A stretch of DNA of 64,000 bases from Nemertoderma westbladi (GCA_032718475.1 JAUCBJ010008942.1:29682-93681), one strand, 5' to 3'. Shown: positions 1 to 11,358, counted from the stretch's first letter. Notes: generated by a model not told the origin, from the sequence alone. Numbers and translations: made by a program.

Positions 1-80
1 GTTAGGAGCCCGCTTGACAGCGGGATACTTACTGTAAGAATCTCAGGGATACTTTCTGTAAAAATCTCAGGATACATTAC

Positions 81-109
81 ACTGACTGACTGACTGACAT
101 ACTGACTGA
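81..109. repeat. (ACTG)n microsatellite
   Basis: The sequence shows four and a half perfect actg units, then an interruption (at) and two more units. Confidence 0.8.
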
Positions 110-1566
110 TAATTATCTAGGTTAAGGCACTTCCTGCCTGGCGATTTTGATGAAATTTTGCAAGTACATTGCTTTGGTGGTTCATAATCGCGTTACAAAA
201 TTTCAGATCGATTCTATGTGTGGTATTCGATATATTTAGTTTTTTGACATTGTTTTGTCGCGAAATTAAAAGCAATGGTAAAATAACAGCTGGTGTTCAT
301 GATGAAATATGGCTTAATATGTTATACACAGTCATAGAAAAACGTGTTGGTTGCCAAGTTTTACTAGTAGGCTATAAGGAAAGGCAATGTTTACTCACAC
401 ATAAGCTGTTGGTTTCTAATCTATTACCCCATAAGCTGATTGCTCTCCCAGTGCTTCCTAAGGGTATATCTACAATAAGGTTACTCACTCTGCTATGTTA
501 GGGGGTGGATCAGGAGAATGAATTTTAGTTACACAAAGCAGTGTGTTGTGTCCTATTGCAGTCGATACTCACTGTGGATTGCAAAATGTTTTATAGTTGA
601 CCTACAGTATAATACAGTAGTTGCATGTATTTAAGGAGCCCGCTCTGGCCTACCGCCTAAGGAGTACCTATATTACATATTCACATATAATTCACTGGGA
701 AGAGATATTCCGCTTGACGACGGGGTACGGTAATACCTATAGAAGGAAACTAAATTTGTTATTTGGCTCTATTCGTTGTTATTTATCTGGTTGTGCATCA
801 TGGGCATTTTTTATAAATATTCGGTAATCGCATCTTATATCTTGTAAACGTTCTTGATAATGAAATTATTTGCTTCATATTATATTTTTGTTAGTGGTAG
901 CTAAGTTGCATTTTTTATTATGTGGGGCGAGCCACAAAGTCAGCTAGCCTCACGCCTTGCAGTTTAGACAATTTTAGTTTACTTACTGCTGACTGACATA
1001 GTTCTTTGTAATAGTCTTGGCTAGGATTTTTCCCCCGGGCTCCTTCCAGCCAGCTTGCTGGCTTTCTAGTAATGAAACTGCGTATACACAGAGAAACTAC
1101 AGAGAAGTTTCTCTTATATTAATTGTTAATCTGATATTGTATTATGTTATTAAAATAATCAATCTTGTCAAGCATTAATCTTGTTTCACAAATTATGTTT
1201 CATGTATTATTTGAATGAATGTTTTTTAGAAAGACTTTAGTGTGCCGTAAATTCAATTTGTACTTGCGACCGAAAACCCATCCTGTAATGACCTCAGGAA
1301 CCTCAATTTGATAAATTAATGGGAATATAGCTTCTATGCAACAACTGGCCAACACACAAGTATCACTTTGTTGCCCGCATAATATTGTTCCCCGAGAATG
1401 CCTCTGCCTCTCAGTTAACTTACCACGAGCTGTCAATCAGGAATACCTCAGAGTTTATTTTCTCAAAGAATTAAAAGTGCCGCAAACTACCTCAAAGTGA
1501 CATTTCTCAAAGAATTCAAAGAATTCAAAGTGCCTAAAAGCAGGAAATCACTTTGAGATTCCCAAC

Positions 1567-1626
1567 TAAAAGTGTCTACAAGAATTCAAAGCGGCCGTTG
1601 GGAGTAATGACTTTTAGACACTTTTA
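1567..1626. repeat. Inverted repeat (hairpin) with about 15-bp arms
   Basis: The left arm, taaaagtgtctacaag, at 1567-1582 is nearly the reverse complement of the right arm at 1611-1626, with a spacer of about 28 bases. It lies in a cluster of ctcaaag/ctttgag motifs, as would be expected inside the terminal region of a DNA transposon. No transposase or second end is visible. Confidence 0.5.
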
Positions 1627-1680
1627 GAAAAACTTTGAGAAAATCTCAAAGAACAGATGCACTTTGAGACCCCGACTGTA

Positions 1681-1704
1681 TTTGTGTTGTAACGTGGTTA
1701 ATAG
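1681..1704 (+). mobile_element. Stub of element A leader left of element D
   Basis: About 23 bases ending in gtggttaatag match, with one mismatch, the reverse complement of the element B leader just above 22010. In element B the match runs on into sequence that reappears here only after 4490. The stub is therefore element A leader separated from its continuation by element D. Its 5' LTR is not found further left, so element A is truncated or interrupted again at about 1680. Confidence 0.6.
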
Positions 1705-2303
1705 TGTGACGGGATCCGAGAATCCCGATTTATCCGGTTGGTTATCTTATTTATGCGTCCCCGCCATTTGTGTGTGAAAAGAGTTCTGATGTTGTTGATT
1801 TACTCTGACTTTTCTTGGTCCGTATGTATAAATATAGAATATAATCGAATAAAGCATAAGCGCAGTTGATTGATAGGTGAATGAGTAAGTACCGGTAAAA
1901 TGGTTGAATAATGATGGCGGCAGTGGACGGTAATAAGAGTTCCCGTTCTGCCCTAACTAAACCGACTAACTAAGTGAATAAGTGAGGAACAGTAACTGGT
2001 AATATATTGCACTGATTTGGCCGTATTACATTACTCAGCGGATGCCTGCCCCCCATTGGCTAATAACCCACTTCTCGCCTCCTATCCCTCTGGGAGTGTT
2101 TTCCCCCCCGCTACTGTCACTCTCTCTCCCTCGGAGGTGTAACCTCTAACCCCCATTGTGTGTGTGTCCCTTTTGGGGTTTGTCGCCCCGTTTATTGGGG
2201 TGATACGAGGTTGATTGGCAATCAACCTCGTACTCCCAATATTGCTTAAAGGCCCTACTTGGCTAACTTTATGGGGTGGTTAGCGGAATTGAATTCGCTA
2301 ACA
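1705..2303 (-). repeat. Element D 3' LTR (599 bp)
   Basis: On the plus strand it starts tgtgacggg and ends gctaaca, giving TG...CA ends on the element's own strand. It is alignable throughout with the LTRs of C (35283-35868) and E (49807-50335). Shared marks include the gtgac...gatcc end, the inverted repeat around acgaggttgatt/aatcaacctcgt at about 2206-2232, and the palindromic outer end ttagcgg...gctaa. Confidence 0.85.
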
Positions 2304-3019
2304 CTCCCCCCCATGCTATCTTCCCGGTGAGAAGATAGCATCCACCTCTAGTGCGCTACAATTCCGCTGGATCCCGATCTACTATCGGGTGTGGGGTGGA
2401 ATTATTTTCTTTGGAGCCGGCTTTCCAGGCCGCTCCCTATGGGTATGATATCGCTACCCCGTATTGGTGCAACTCTATCTATCTTGCACCAAGACATCTG
2501 GCGTCCCGTGTTGGGCCGATTGTGGACTTCTCTCACACAATTTTTGTTTCCCCAACACTCTCGCCACTCTAACTCCACTCTCACCCTGACTTTCCTTTAT
2601 TCCTCTTTTACTTCCGCTCTAATTCTTGGACCCCCTTGTCCCTCATTCTGCCTCTTACTTCTCCCCCCCCCCCCACACTTGAATTGCACCCGCACTCTCT
2701 CCACGCTATTACTCAACCCCTATCTCACCCACTTACTCCTGACGAGTCTCACCCCCCTCCTGTGCCGTCGCACTCAAGAAGTGTGATGTCGTCCAATGTC
2801 TCGTCTGTGATTCACAGTACCATAGTCAAGTGGTCCCCAGTCCCAGTAGCTAATTGAGAAAAGGTTATATGGCTATAGTACTTACTTTGATTATATTTTC
2901 TTGCTAAACTAATGATTACTACATACGTACATATTAATTGCACTTTTAGTTATTTATTATATTTACTTAGGAGTTCGCACTTCTCATGCGGCACCTTCCA
3001 GGCGTCCCACTTCCAACTT
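2304..3019 (-). other. Element D 3' noncoding region with polypurine tract
   Basis: Directly inside the LTR lies a run of Cs on the plus strand (2304-2312), which is a G-rich polypurine tract on the element strand, followed by a stable hairpin (2313-2341). The next 300 bases match the equivalent region of element C (about 41830-42163), including a poly-G stretch. Pyrimidine-rich plus-strand sequence fills the rest, and I see no conserved coding sequence. Confidence 0.7.
2313..2341. repeat. 11-bp-stem hairpin beside the element D polypurine tract
   Basis: The arms atgctatcttc and gaagatagcat enclose a 7-base loop. The same stem occurs at the same place in elements C (42164-42192) and E (50345-50373), whose surrounding sequence has diverged more. 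Confidence 0.85.
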
Positions 3020-4489
3020 CTAGTTCGTTCCACCTGACTTCGGGAACCATCTCAACTCCTTCCCTCTGTTGTCCTCCTCCCTTGGTCGTTTCCTGGCCGC
3101 TGCCGCTCCCTTGGTCTTATCTCCCTTCAGGCTCCTGACCCTCGCCGCCACCTCTCTACTGATCCTGGTCATCGACTCCTTGGGCGCTGGTGTTATCAGC
3201 TCCCGGTATCGCTTCGCGGCTGGCCCCTCCGAGTGGCCCTGTTGTCTCCCCCTGGTGGCGTCCAATAGGATCACTTTCATCGCCCGCGGCACATGCTCCG
3301 CCAAGAAATCTCTGAACTCCCCTCTGTTCTGTGGCGTCTACCTGTCCAAATACTTCTGCATATTTATCACCCCGGCATACGACGCCGTCGTCGCTACCTC
3401 CTGGTAGGTAAATGGAAGTCTCCGTTTCAAAATCTCCATGTGGTCTTCCTGATTGATATTAAAGAAGCCCCACCGGAACTCCTGGGCCTTCATACGTTGC
3501 CGAGTCATGGCCCCGATGTCGGCCCACTCCTCGAAGATCCTAAACTTCTCTTCATCGTCCATCCAGTCGCACTGGCGTCCGTAGTGCCCCCGGAAGTTGC
3601 ACTTCGAACGGCGGTTGTGCAACCGTGGACACGCCCCCATCCTGTGGCTCGACTCGCGGCAGTAGAGACAACTAGTCCCTTTCTGGAACCGGTACAAACA
3701 GCTCCTTTCCTGGTGGGTTTGCCTCCCACAGTAATCACAGCCGAGCACCAATGTCTCCAGCCCCACGTCGTCTTTCATCCCAAGTGATCTCCGCGGTCTG
3801 TGGAGTCGCTGGTAAGTGAACTTCTGGACGTTAGCATCCCTGTCCATGTCTATCTCCTCGCCCCTCCTGGGCATCGTCTCCCCGAATACTACCCGTGGTG
3901 CCGTTCCCGGTTGCATGCCCAACCTGATGGTGCTCCCCGCGAAATCCATCGCCGGCTCCTCATGCACCCAGGCCCACTTGCCGGGTCTATCCCAGAAGGC
4001 TCTCGCCCCACTGGCCGTCACCACCCTCCCGCCAACCCAGTCCGTGTCCGAGTGGCCGATCCTCCCGATGGGCGGCATCTCTCCGAACTCGTCGTCATCC
4101 TCGTCCTCCTCTGGGAGTGGCTCCAACCCCGGTATCCCGGTGGACCCACTGTGTCCCTTCCCACCTTGGCTCTTGCCCGTGACTTTCCATCCTTCCAGCT
4201 CCCCTAGCCTCCTTAGCGGGTGATCGCCCTCGGCGCCCGCTGGTATGGGCGTCACCTGCGATCCCGATGTCGACTGTTTCGGTGATCCCACCGTCCACCC
4301 TAATTCTCGCCCTAGAGACTCCCCCGAACTCTCTGATGACGTCCAACGAAGTTCGTCTAAGGCCGCCTGTTCCTCGAAGCCGTAGCTCTGCGCTCTAGCT
4401 TCTTCCTCCCTTTCCTCTGCCTCTCTCCTTTCCTGTCTAGCGATTTCTTCCAATCGCTTCGCTTCGCTTCCGTTAGCTCTCGTTGGCTT
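3020..4489 (-). pseudogene. Element D third ORF: zinc-binding protein, broken
   Basis: A long minus-strand frame is open from the truncation point at 4489 down to 3020, apart from one in-frame TAG at 3338-3340. The amino end is a charged coiled-coil-like stretch rich in Glu and Arg. The middle is acidic (EEDEDDDEF). A cysteine/histidine cluster follows at about residues 240-295 of the 371-residue upper part: CDYC, CLYC, a CP pair, then KC and GHYGRQC. The carboxy end is Lys/Arg-rich. I do not recognise a named family. The position (after pol, before the 3' LTR) and the CxYCR-H-CP-C-GH spacing match the third ORF of element B, so I regard the two as homologous. The protein has no membrane segment and is unlikely to be an envelope. 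A nucleic-acid-binding role is inference. Confidence 0.65.
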
Positions 4490-5175
4490 CGATAATTAAC
4501 CTCTAGGTATAGGACACTCCGGGTACATAACGTAGTGCTTATAGTTTAAGACTATAAGCCGCCAGATGGTGGCATTTCCTTATCTGGACAACGCAACATA
4601 CTTACTATTACTTTATTGGTTTCAAATACCGTAATTTCCTGTCAGTTTGTAAGAACCAGAAATTCTAACTCCTTGTTAGTCTGGTTCGTAAATTTCTTGT
4701 TAAATTACCCTAAAAAATTGTAAGTGTAACTTGTTTATTGTTTATTTAGAGATTGTGTAATCTCAACCCGATACGTAAGTAATTTGTAGTGATAAGTAAC
4801 TTAGTTAAGTAGAATTATCAGTATTAGTGTCTAACAAGTAGCACTCCACTGAGAGCGTCCAGCCTCTGTATAGTGACTTCTTACACAGAAATAATAACAT
4901 TTATTTCAAATATTGTCAAAACCCATTACGGGTATATATATATATATATATTTATAAATTAATTCAATCAGATTTATAAATTAATAGGCCTGTTATACAT
5001 CAATTAGGTCTTAATATCAGTTGAACTACTGCTTACTATCAGTAATAAAGTAAAGGGAAGTAATCCCTAAAATTGGAAAATCAGTTATTATTAAATAATT
5101 GACATTACCGGTATTTACGGTAAGCTTATTATATTTATATAAATTAGGCTAATACCGGTATTCTGTTACTGATCC
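4490..5175 (+). other. Element A leader, first part
   Basis: This is noncoding. It is the reverse-complement counterpart of about 21300-21990 in element B: both contain the words gacaacgca, cactgagagcg, aataataacatttatttcaaatatt, and a TA-rich stretch followed by taggcctg. It has several taccggta palindromes. It stops at the LINE TSD, and its continuation resumes at 24474. Confidence 0.85.
5165..5175. repeat. Left target-site duplication of the LINE
   Basis: The sequence gttactgatcc recurs exactly at 24463-24473, on the far side of the LINE tail. Joining the two flanks restores continuous element A leader as judged against element B. Confidence 0.85.
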
Positions 5176-5537
5176 GGTCAGGACTATACTGGTCAGGTCA
5201 GGTCCCCAGATCCTGCTACCACTATGGCAGTAATGTGGTACTACCTGTAGCTGTCAGCCCAGTAGGGCAGGCCCGATAAGCATAGCCTATTCATTATTTA
5301 GTTGATCAAGAGTGGGTTGGTTCAGCCCCGTCAACTAAATAAGTCATTGAGGGCTATAGCGCCTAGGGCACCATTGAAGGCAAAGGCTTGATACGCATCT
5401 GCATTAGAGATAATACAAGCCCCGCCCTGTCTATACTGGATGCTCCTCTACCAGTGTTAGGTAATCTAACCCAGGAGGCACACTTGGTTCAGGGTGTAAC
5501 AAATGGACCCCTACAGTCGGCAGCAGGGCTGTAGGCC

Positions 5538-5774
5538 ATGGATAGGCGGAAGGTAATCAACCAACGGCTAGACATGCTGACAAGGTCGGTGGAAGGTAAT
5601 CAACCAACGGCGACCTACTGCGAAGACGCTTGTAGGAGTTGCGACCACAAGCGGTTTACCCCTGCAACTGAAAGATATGAGTATGAGAACCCTCCAGGAG
5701 AAATACCGGCTCGGTCGTCGCCCGGGTCAACAAGGACCGCGTCCCTCAGTGGTACACCAGGCTGGGGTCGATAA
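5538..5774 (+). CDS. Short ORF upstream of the LINE polyprotein (uncertain)
   Basis: This is a 78-codon frame starting at ATG 5538, in the position where some RTE elements carry a small first ORF. It includes a 41-base direct duplication (ggaaggtaatcaacc repeated at 5549 and 5590). It has no recognisable domain. It overlaps, in another frame, the open stretch that leads into the endonuclease. It may be only part of the LINE 5' region. Confidence 0.25.
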   Translation: MDRRKVINQRLDMLTRSVEGNQPTATYCEDACRSCDHKRFTPATERYEYENPPGEIPARSSPGSTRTASLSGTPGWGR

Positions 5775-8525
5775 ATTGGCTACTGGAACAGAAGACAGAG
5801 AAGAAAGAAGAACCAACCTGTTGAAATGTAAAAAGACACTAAAGATTGCTACAATGAACGCACGCACGTGAAAGCACAGAGCAAACAGGGTGACATGGTC
5901 GCTCTGGCAATGGAATATAACATCGACATCATCTGCATCCAAGAACATCGGATTTGTCATGAAGACACTGCCATGAAGTACAATGACATTGGAAATGGAT
6001 GGACGTTAGTAACAAGCTCAGCAGTAAGAAACTCGGCCAATGCATCAATTGGTGGAGTAGGAATTCTGCTAAGCCCATTTGCACTTAAGACCCTAAACAA
6101 CATCGAATCTATAAATTCCAGGGTTATGATCGCAACATTTGATGGGAATCCCAAGACAACAGTTATATGTTGCTACAGTCCAACCAATGCATCAGAGCCA
6201 GAACATGCAGTCAAGTTTTATGAAGAACTGACTGGACTTATTAAGGACATCCCGAAACACAATGTTAAAGTCATTGCGGGTGACCTGAATGCGCAAATTG
6301 GCCCAGAAGACATCAAGGGTTACACCTATAACACCAGTTCTAACAGAAATGGGTACTTACTCTTAGACCTAATGGAAGAATGTGAATTGATACCAACAAA
6401 CAACACATTCGAAAAGAGTAAGGGGAAGCTATGGACCTTTCAATACCCTAATGGAACCAAAGCACAACTGGATTACATCCTTATAAACAAAAAGTGGAGA
6501 AATAGCATGATCAACTGCGAGGCATACAGCTCGTTCAACCTAATTGGTTCGGACCACAGAATTGTGACTGCAGAGATCAGACTCAGTTTGAGAGCCAGCA
6601 AATCCAGGACAAGCAAGCAAATCAACTATGACTGGGAGAAACTCAGAACTGACAATGCTGTAAAGGATGCTTATACAGTAGATGTTCAAAACCGCTTTGA
6701 AGCACTTCAGTCAATGGATGAAGACCAATCCACCGATTCAATATACCAGAATATAATAACAGCCCACAAGGAATCAGCTAAGAGGCATATCCCCCAGAAA
6801 CCTAAACGAAAACAGTATGTGCCATGGCAAAACTCTGAGGTTACTTGTAAGAGAGAAGATCTTAAGATAGCCTACAGAGTTAAAACCGAACAACCAACAA
6901 CCGAAAACATTAACAAGGTTGAGAAAGCTAAGGACGATCTTAAATTGGCCTACAACATCAGCCAGGAAAAGTACATACAGGATAAAACTGAAGCAATTAC
7001 AACTGCTCACATACAGCAACAATCAAGACTTACCTGGCAAACTGTAAATGAGGTATCTGGTCGGAAAAGTTGTGTAAAGGGGCGCCTCAAAGCCGATAGT
7101 CCTGAAGAACGTGTTGGGAAGTGGAAAAATCACTTCAGCAACTTGCTTGGGCAGCCACCAAACATCGAGGTCAGCCCTACAAGGAAAATATATGACAAGA
7201 CACTACCTATAGAAACAGGGGACTTCACACCTGCCGAACTCCAAAGAAGCATTAAAAGCATGTCCAATAATAAAGCGAGTGGATTAGATGAAATCCCAGC
7301 GGAGGTATGGAAAACCGGAGTGCTAAATAGACCATTATTGAATGTTTGCAACCGGATGTTAAAAGGGGAAAAGCCACCACCAATTTGGACTAAAGGTCAA
7401 CTAAAGCCTCTCCCCAAGAAAGGAGACCTCGGCATACCAACAAACTATCGTGGGATCTGTCTGCTTGTGGTAGCTGCCAAAATATACAATAAAATGATTC
7501 TATATAGGATTAGGCCTCACATAGAGAAACTACTGCGTAAGAGCCAAAACGGATTTCGACCAAGTAGATCAACAATAGCTCAGATACTTGCACTACGGAG
7601 ACTGATTGAAGGAATTAAGTCAAAGAATCTCCCCGCAGTCATGACTTTTGTGGACTTCAAGAAGGCATTCGACTCCATCCATAGAGGTAAAATGCTTGAA
7701 ATCCTAAGAGCTTATGGAATACCAGAAGTAATTGTTGCTGGCATTGGATTGCTATATTGTGACACAGAAGCGCAGGTACTCTCACCAGATGGTGAAACTG
7801 AGTTTTTCTCAATCCTGGCTGGCGTACTGCAAGGTGACACATTAGCACCATTACTATTTGTAATTGTGCTGGATTACGCAATGAGGACGGCCACAAAGGG
7901 TGAAGATCTGGGATTCACACTTCAAGAACGCAGAAGTAGTAGATATCCGGTAACTACAGTCACAGACACCGACTTTGCGGATGACATCGCCCTGCTCTCT
8001 AATACGCTAGAAGATGCACAGCTTCTACTAAATAAAGTGGAGAGGGCTGCTAAGGAGGTTGGATTGCATATAAATGCTACCAAGACCGAATTCATGACCT
8101 TTAATGTTGATGGAAACTTGACAACCATTGATAATAATCAACTAAGGCAGGTCGATGACTTCCAGTACCTTGGATCATGGATAGAGAGTAGCAAAAAGGA
8201 TATAGAAGTTAGGAAAGCAAAGGCTTGGGTAGCTCTATCAAAAATGGATACCATCTGGAAATCAGATCTCTCCAGGCACCTGAAGACCAAGTTCTTTCGA
8301 GCCACAGTGGAAAGTGTATTTTTATACGGGGGTGAGACCTGGACACTGACTAAATCACTTGAACAACGAATTGATGGTTGCTACACAAGACTACTAAGGG
8401 CAGCCCTAAACATCAGCTGGAGACAACACATGACAAACGCCGAGCTTTATGGTACAATACCACCTGTATCAACCACCCTCCGTGAATGCAGATTAAGATT
8501 CAGTGGGCACTGCTGGCGAAGTAAA
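5677..8525 (+). pseudogene. LINE endonuclease-reverse transcriptase, 5' part
   Basis: The product nicks target DNA and copies the LINE RNA at the nick. An apurinic-type endonuclease domain covers about the first 230 residues of the frame from 5868. Its landmarks are IICIQEHRI (catalytic Glu), IAGDLNAQIG (Asp/Asn) near residue 136, and GSDHR near 228. The reverse transcriptase follows: NNKASGLDEIPAEV near 464, FVDFKKAFDSI near 594, GVLQGDTLAPLLF, and FADDIALLS near 702 as the catalytic box. The endonuclease start (KIATMNART) lies in a different frame, ending in a stop at 5868-5870, so one base has been lost or gained there. At 8525 the frame runs into the LTR of element B and continues at 24254. 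Confidence 0.9.
8521..8525. repeat. Left target-site duplication of element B
   Basis: gtaaa directly precedes the LTR and is repeated at 24249-24253. The coding frame of the LINE reads straight across when one copy and element B are left out. Confidence 0.9.
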
Positions 8526-9706
8526 TGTACGCGCTTTTGAAGACCTTTAGCAGTTTAACCTGCCAAAATTTATATGTCTTTTGGTTTATAAATAGACTTT
8601 AGAAAATGACAAATATTTAATACCAATAAACACAACATTAGCCGAAGCCAGCCTAGTGCGCGTCCATTCACCCGCTGGATATACCCGGGAGACTGGATTC
8701 GGAGGGCTTAGATTGTTATTGCAGTGTAAGCTTACTGTATTATTCGATTGATCGTTAATAAATAATTTCTGACCAATATTATTCACTTTCGGGAAATATT
8801 AACAGTTCCTTTAGGACGTGGCGCTCTATCTAGGTAAACAGAGATATGACTTATACTAAACACAACGGTTAGTCGGTAAGGCTTATGATTCACGTATGAG
8901 GCGCATTCTTTAGGAAATGGTTAGTTATCAGCAACAATCATGCACACTACCGGTACCACACAATACTGCACACTAATCTGCCGACCGTCAATGAATTTTA
9001 TCATATATAAAGAGAACAGCAATTGACTCATGTAGTGCCTATCAAATAGCATTAAACTCACTACAAACCACAATAATATAAGTCGCAATCGCTATATGTA
9101 ACCTGTCTCTCTAACCTGTAGTGTATCAAGAAAATTGGGAAATTTGGGTTATTTATCGATGTTCTCCAAGTAATAATATTCAACCAAACAACAGTAAAAA
9201 CCATTAAGACGGTAGGTTAAGATATGATATGACAATGTACTGATAATGTAACAATGATATGATCTGCCGATAACAGTTATACGCTCTATAATCTAAGCCT
9301 ACTAATGTTTCTTCTAAAGTCTGAAACGAATTGACTCCAGAGCCGGTGTTCTTGGCCTAGATAGAAACAACAAAACAGTATCAAGAAAAACAGTAAGACT
9401 GAACACTCCTATCACGATCTGTAGAATATCTCCACATCGACAATAAAAATTGCCCTGATTGGCTGTTAAGCTAAACAAAGAACCATGTGTCCAACGGCCG
9501 TTTCCATGCCAGCAACCAGCTGTTAGATGTCGTAATCTGAATCATCAAGGCTACACTGTGCTAGAGGATTTGACGCATTGCGGGTTTTGTGCCTTGCCAT
9601 GTCCGCCAAAGCACACATATAGAAGAATGACTTTTATGTCCGTTAAAACACCTACAACGGTACTTTGCGGGCAAGGGGACTGATTATATCCGCAAAAGCT
9701 TTTACA
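8526..9706 (-). repeat. Element B 3' LTR (1181 bp)
   Basis: It is a direct repeat of 23068-24248, starting tgtacgcgc and ending gcttttaca on the plus strand. The inner side at 9707-9725 (reverse complement ctgggagcggtg) is the likely polypurine tract. The same words precede the 3' LTR of element A at about 45171-45182. Small frames inside the LTR are identical in both LTRs simply because the LTRs are, and I do not treat them as genes. Confidence 0.97.
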
Positions 9707-9783
9707 CCGCTCCCAGAAAATGGGATTCAAGTCTATAAATATACAAAATCACAGTTTCTAATATACGTAAATACTCTAAACAG

Positions 9784-11358
9784 TTAGTCTTTCATGCGCG
9801 GACGGCGTTTACGCAGTTTTTTAAAGCTGGCCAGAGTCTTTTTCTCTTTGGGGCGAGCCACTTTACAAGGAGGGCTATAACTCCTAGGTGAAGGGTGCAA
9901 TATGATTGCATCAGAGGGTGTAGGATTATGGTCGGTGTATCCGCCAGTCGAAGTGCCGGGTTGATTGACATCAATGTCGGGGGAGAGGGATCTAACGGCC
10001 TTGAGAGCGCGTTTTAGGACAGCCGCTCTTACGGGTCCTTTACGAGTGGTCTGAACGAGAGCCGTGGGTGGACCATAGGCAGTCAGAAACTTCCTGGGTT
10101 TAATGGTTCTTTCCAACTCGCGTTCGCGGGCTCGGTATTCGTAAGGCCGTCGATATACTTCCTGTAACTCGGGGTGTGAGTTAACAAATAAGTCTCCATA
10201 GTCCGGATCCTGACGGATAAAATTGATTAGGTTATATGAATGAAGGTCGCTAGGATTAACACTCCTGAGAAATTTGCGTACGAACTTGGTTGAAATACAT
10301 TCTCCGACGCGCTTCAGTAGTTCGTAACTCGATATGCGTGATTTCTGTTCGACAGAAGCGAATAGATAAGGATGGAACGCATAAACACCTTCGTAAGCGC
10401 GTCCAGGATAATAACGATGGCGCAAATCACAATGTAAATCAGCGTTCGCTTCCCAAGCTCTGATGTAACGTAGTGTGATCATTTCATCTACGCTTTCCAA
10501 ATCGTGATTGGCGTGTCCCTTTAGTTGACAATGGTGACATTGAGTCATAAATTGAGGGCAAACCGCAAAAATATGCAAATTATTGAGTCTGCAATATGCG
10601 CAATAAATTTCCATCGTCGGTTGTTCTTGGAAATAGGAACAGCGGACGTTTGTGTCCTTCAGTTTGTTGGTTGGGTCTAGGGCATTCGTCACAATAACAC
10701 CAAAGACGTACGTCCTGTAGAGGAAACGCGGGTGATCGTTCTCCAGTTTCGCAATATTCTTCCATTTGTTCAAAACTATCCGGGATAACAGGTAGTGGAC
10801 GATCGGCGGTAAGATACATCATAGTGAAATAGAGCTGTTTGAGTTCTACCATGGGGTCATGATGTATACCTTGAGGATATAGAGTCTCGAGGTTCTGCTG
10901 ACTGGCGATGTTGAGATAGGTTTCTCCCAAAATTCCAGGTAGTCGTTGAAGTCGATGCGTTTATCCGGTTCTTCAACGTTTTCTCTTTCCAGTCTGTTAC
11001 GAATAGAATTTTCGTGTTCTATTCTAGGTTTTTCGTTACGACTCCGCTGGGTATGATATTTAAATAGAACCATTTCCCTTTCGGTGTCTACATCGTCCAT
11101 ATCATGTAAATCGATAGGATGGCCGGTAGTTAAGAAGTCCATATATGTACCATTACGATGCGTATAGCGAGCGGTGAATTTTCGATAGTCCAATTCACGC
11201 GTAAGTTGCTCTTGGGACATCGGCGGTTCGATTTAACGACCATCGTCCTCCGTAATGGTTGGATCGGCTTCACCGCGTATCAAGCTATCCACAAATGCTT
11301 GCAAAGGTAGAGTATATCGCTCCCTGATACCAAGATCATCTTCTATCAACTCCGTCAT
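9784..11358 (-). pseudogene. Element B third ORF: zinc-binding protein of unknown function
   Basis: I place the start at ATG 11358 (MTELIEDDLGIRERY...), because element A has the equivalent frame from 35092. The frame has a TAA after about 43 codons, a one-base shift near 10925 and another shift near 10690, so it is broken. Visible parts in order are an acidic amino end, CYCDECPRPN, a second cluster (CAYCRLNN, then CP, CHHC, KGH), a tyrosine/arginine-rich middle, and a basic carboxy end rich in proline, serine and lysine. I recognise no family. There is no signal peptide or membrane segment, so the envelope-like position is not matched by envelope-like content. The element A copy and element D carry related ORFs at the same place. 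Confidence 0.7.

Larger units (their letters stand above)
1..1680. other. Gene-free left flank, probably repeat-derived
   Basis: I see no supportable gene here. Open frames are short and show no domain. The stretch contains an ACTG-type microsatellite, motifs such as aaggagcccg (631-640) and its inverse cgggctcctt (1036-1045), and from about 1440 to 1680 a dense cluster of ctcaaag/ctttgag words in both orientations. It ends abruptly against the leader sequence of element A, so its right border near 1680 may be the end of another inserted element whose left end lies outside the window. That last point is inference. Confidence 0.4.
1705..4489 (-). mobile_element. Element D: family-2 BEL/Pao element, 5'-truncated
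   Basis: Reading on the minus strand, the piece consists of a third ORF with zinc-binding motifs, about 0.7 kb of noncoding sequence, a G-rich polypurine tract and a 3' LTR that is clearly related to the LTRs of elements C and E. No 5' LTR, gag or pol is present. At 4489 the open frame is cut off and element A leader begins directly. Comparison with element B shows that about 25 bases of element A leader are also missing at this junction. The simplest reading is insertion into the element A leader followed by a deletion that removed the 5' portion of D and a little of A. Confidence 0.75.

Noticed and set aside
169-501. A 110-codon frame as a gene
   Set aside because: No domain and no supporting context; composition like the surrounding AT-rich repeat DNA.
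3293-4223. Plus-strand frames over the element D third ORF
   Set aside because: Shadows of the minus-strand ORF, which has the zinc-binding pattern and basic tail.
8586-8786. The frame at 8586-8786 and its twin at 23128-23328, plus 9459-9683 and 24001-24225, as duplicated genes
   Set aside because: They are shared because both lie in the two LTRs of element B. They show no coding features.
9784-11358. Third ORF as an envelope gene
   Set aside because: No signal peptide, transmembrane segment, fusion-peptide-like stretch or glycosylated ectodomain is visible. The Cys/His pattern looks zinc-binding.
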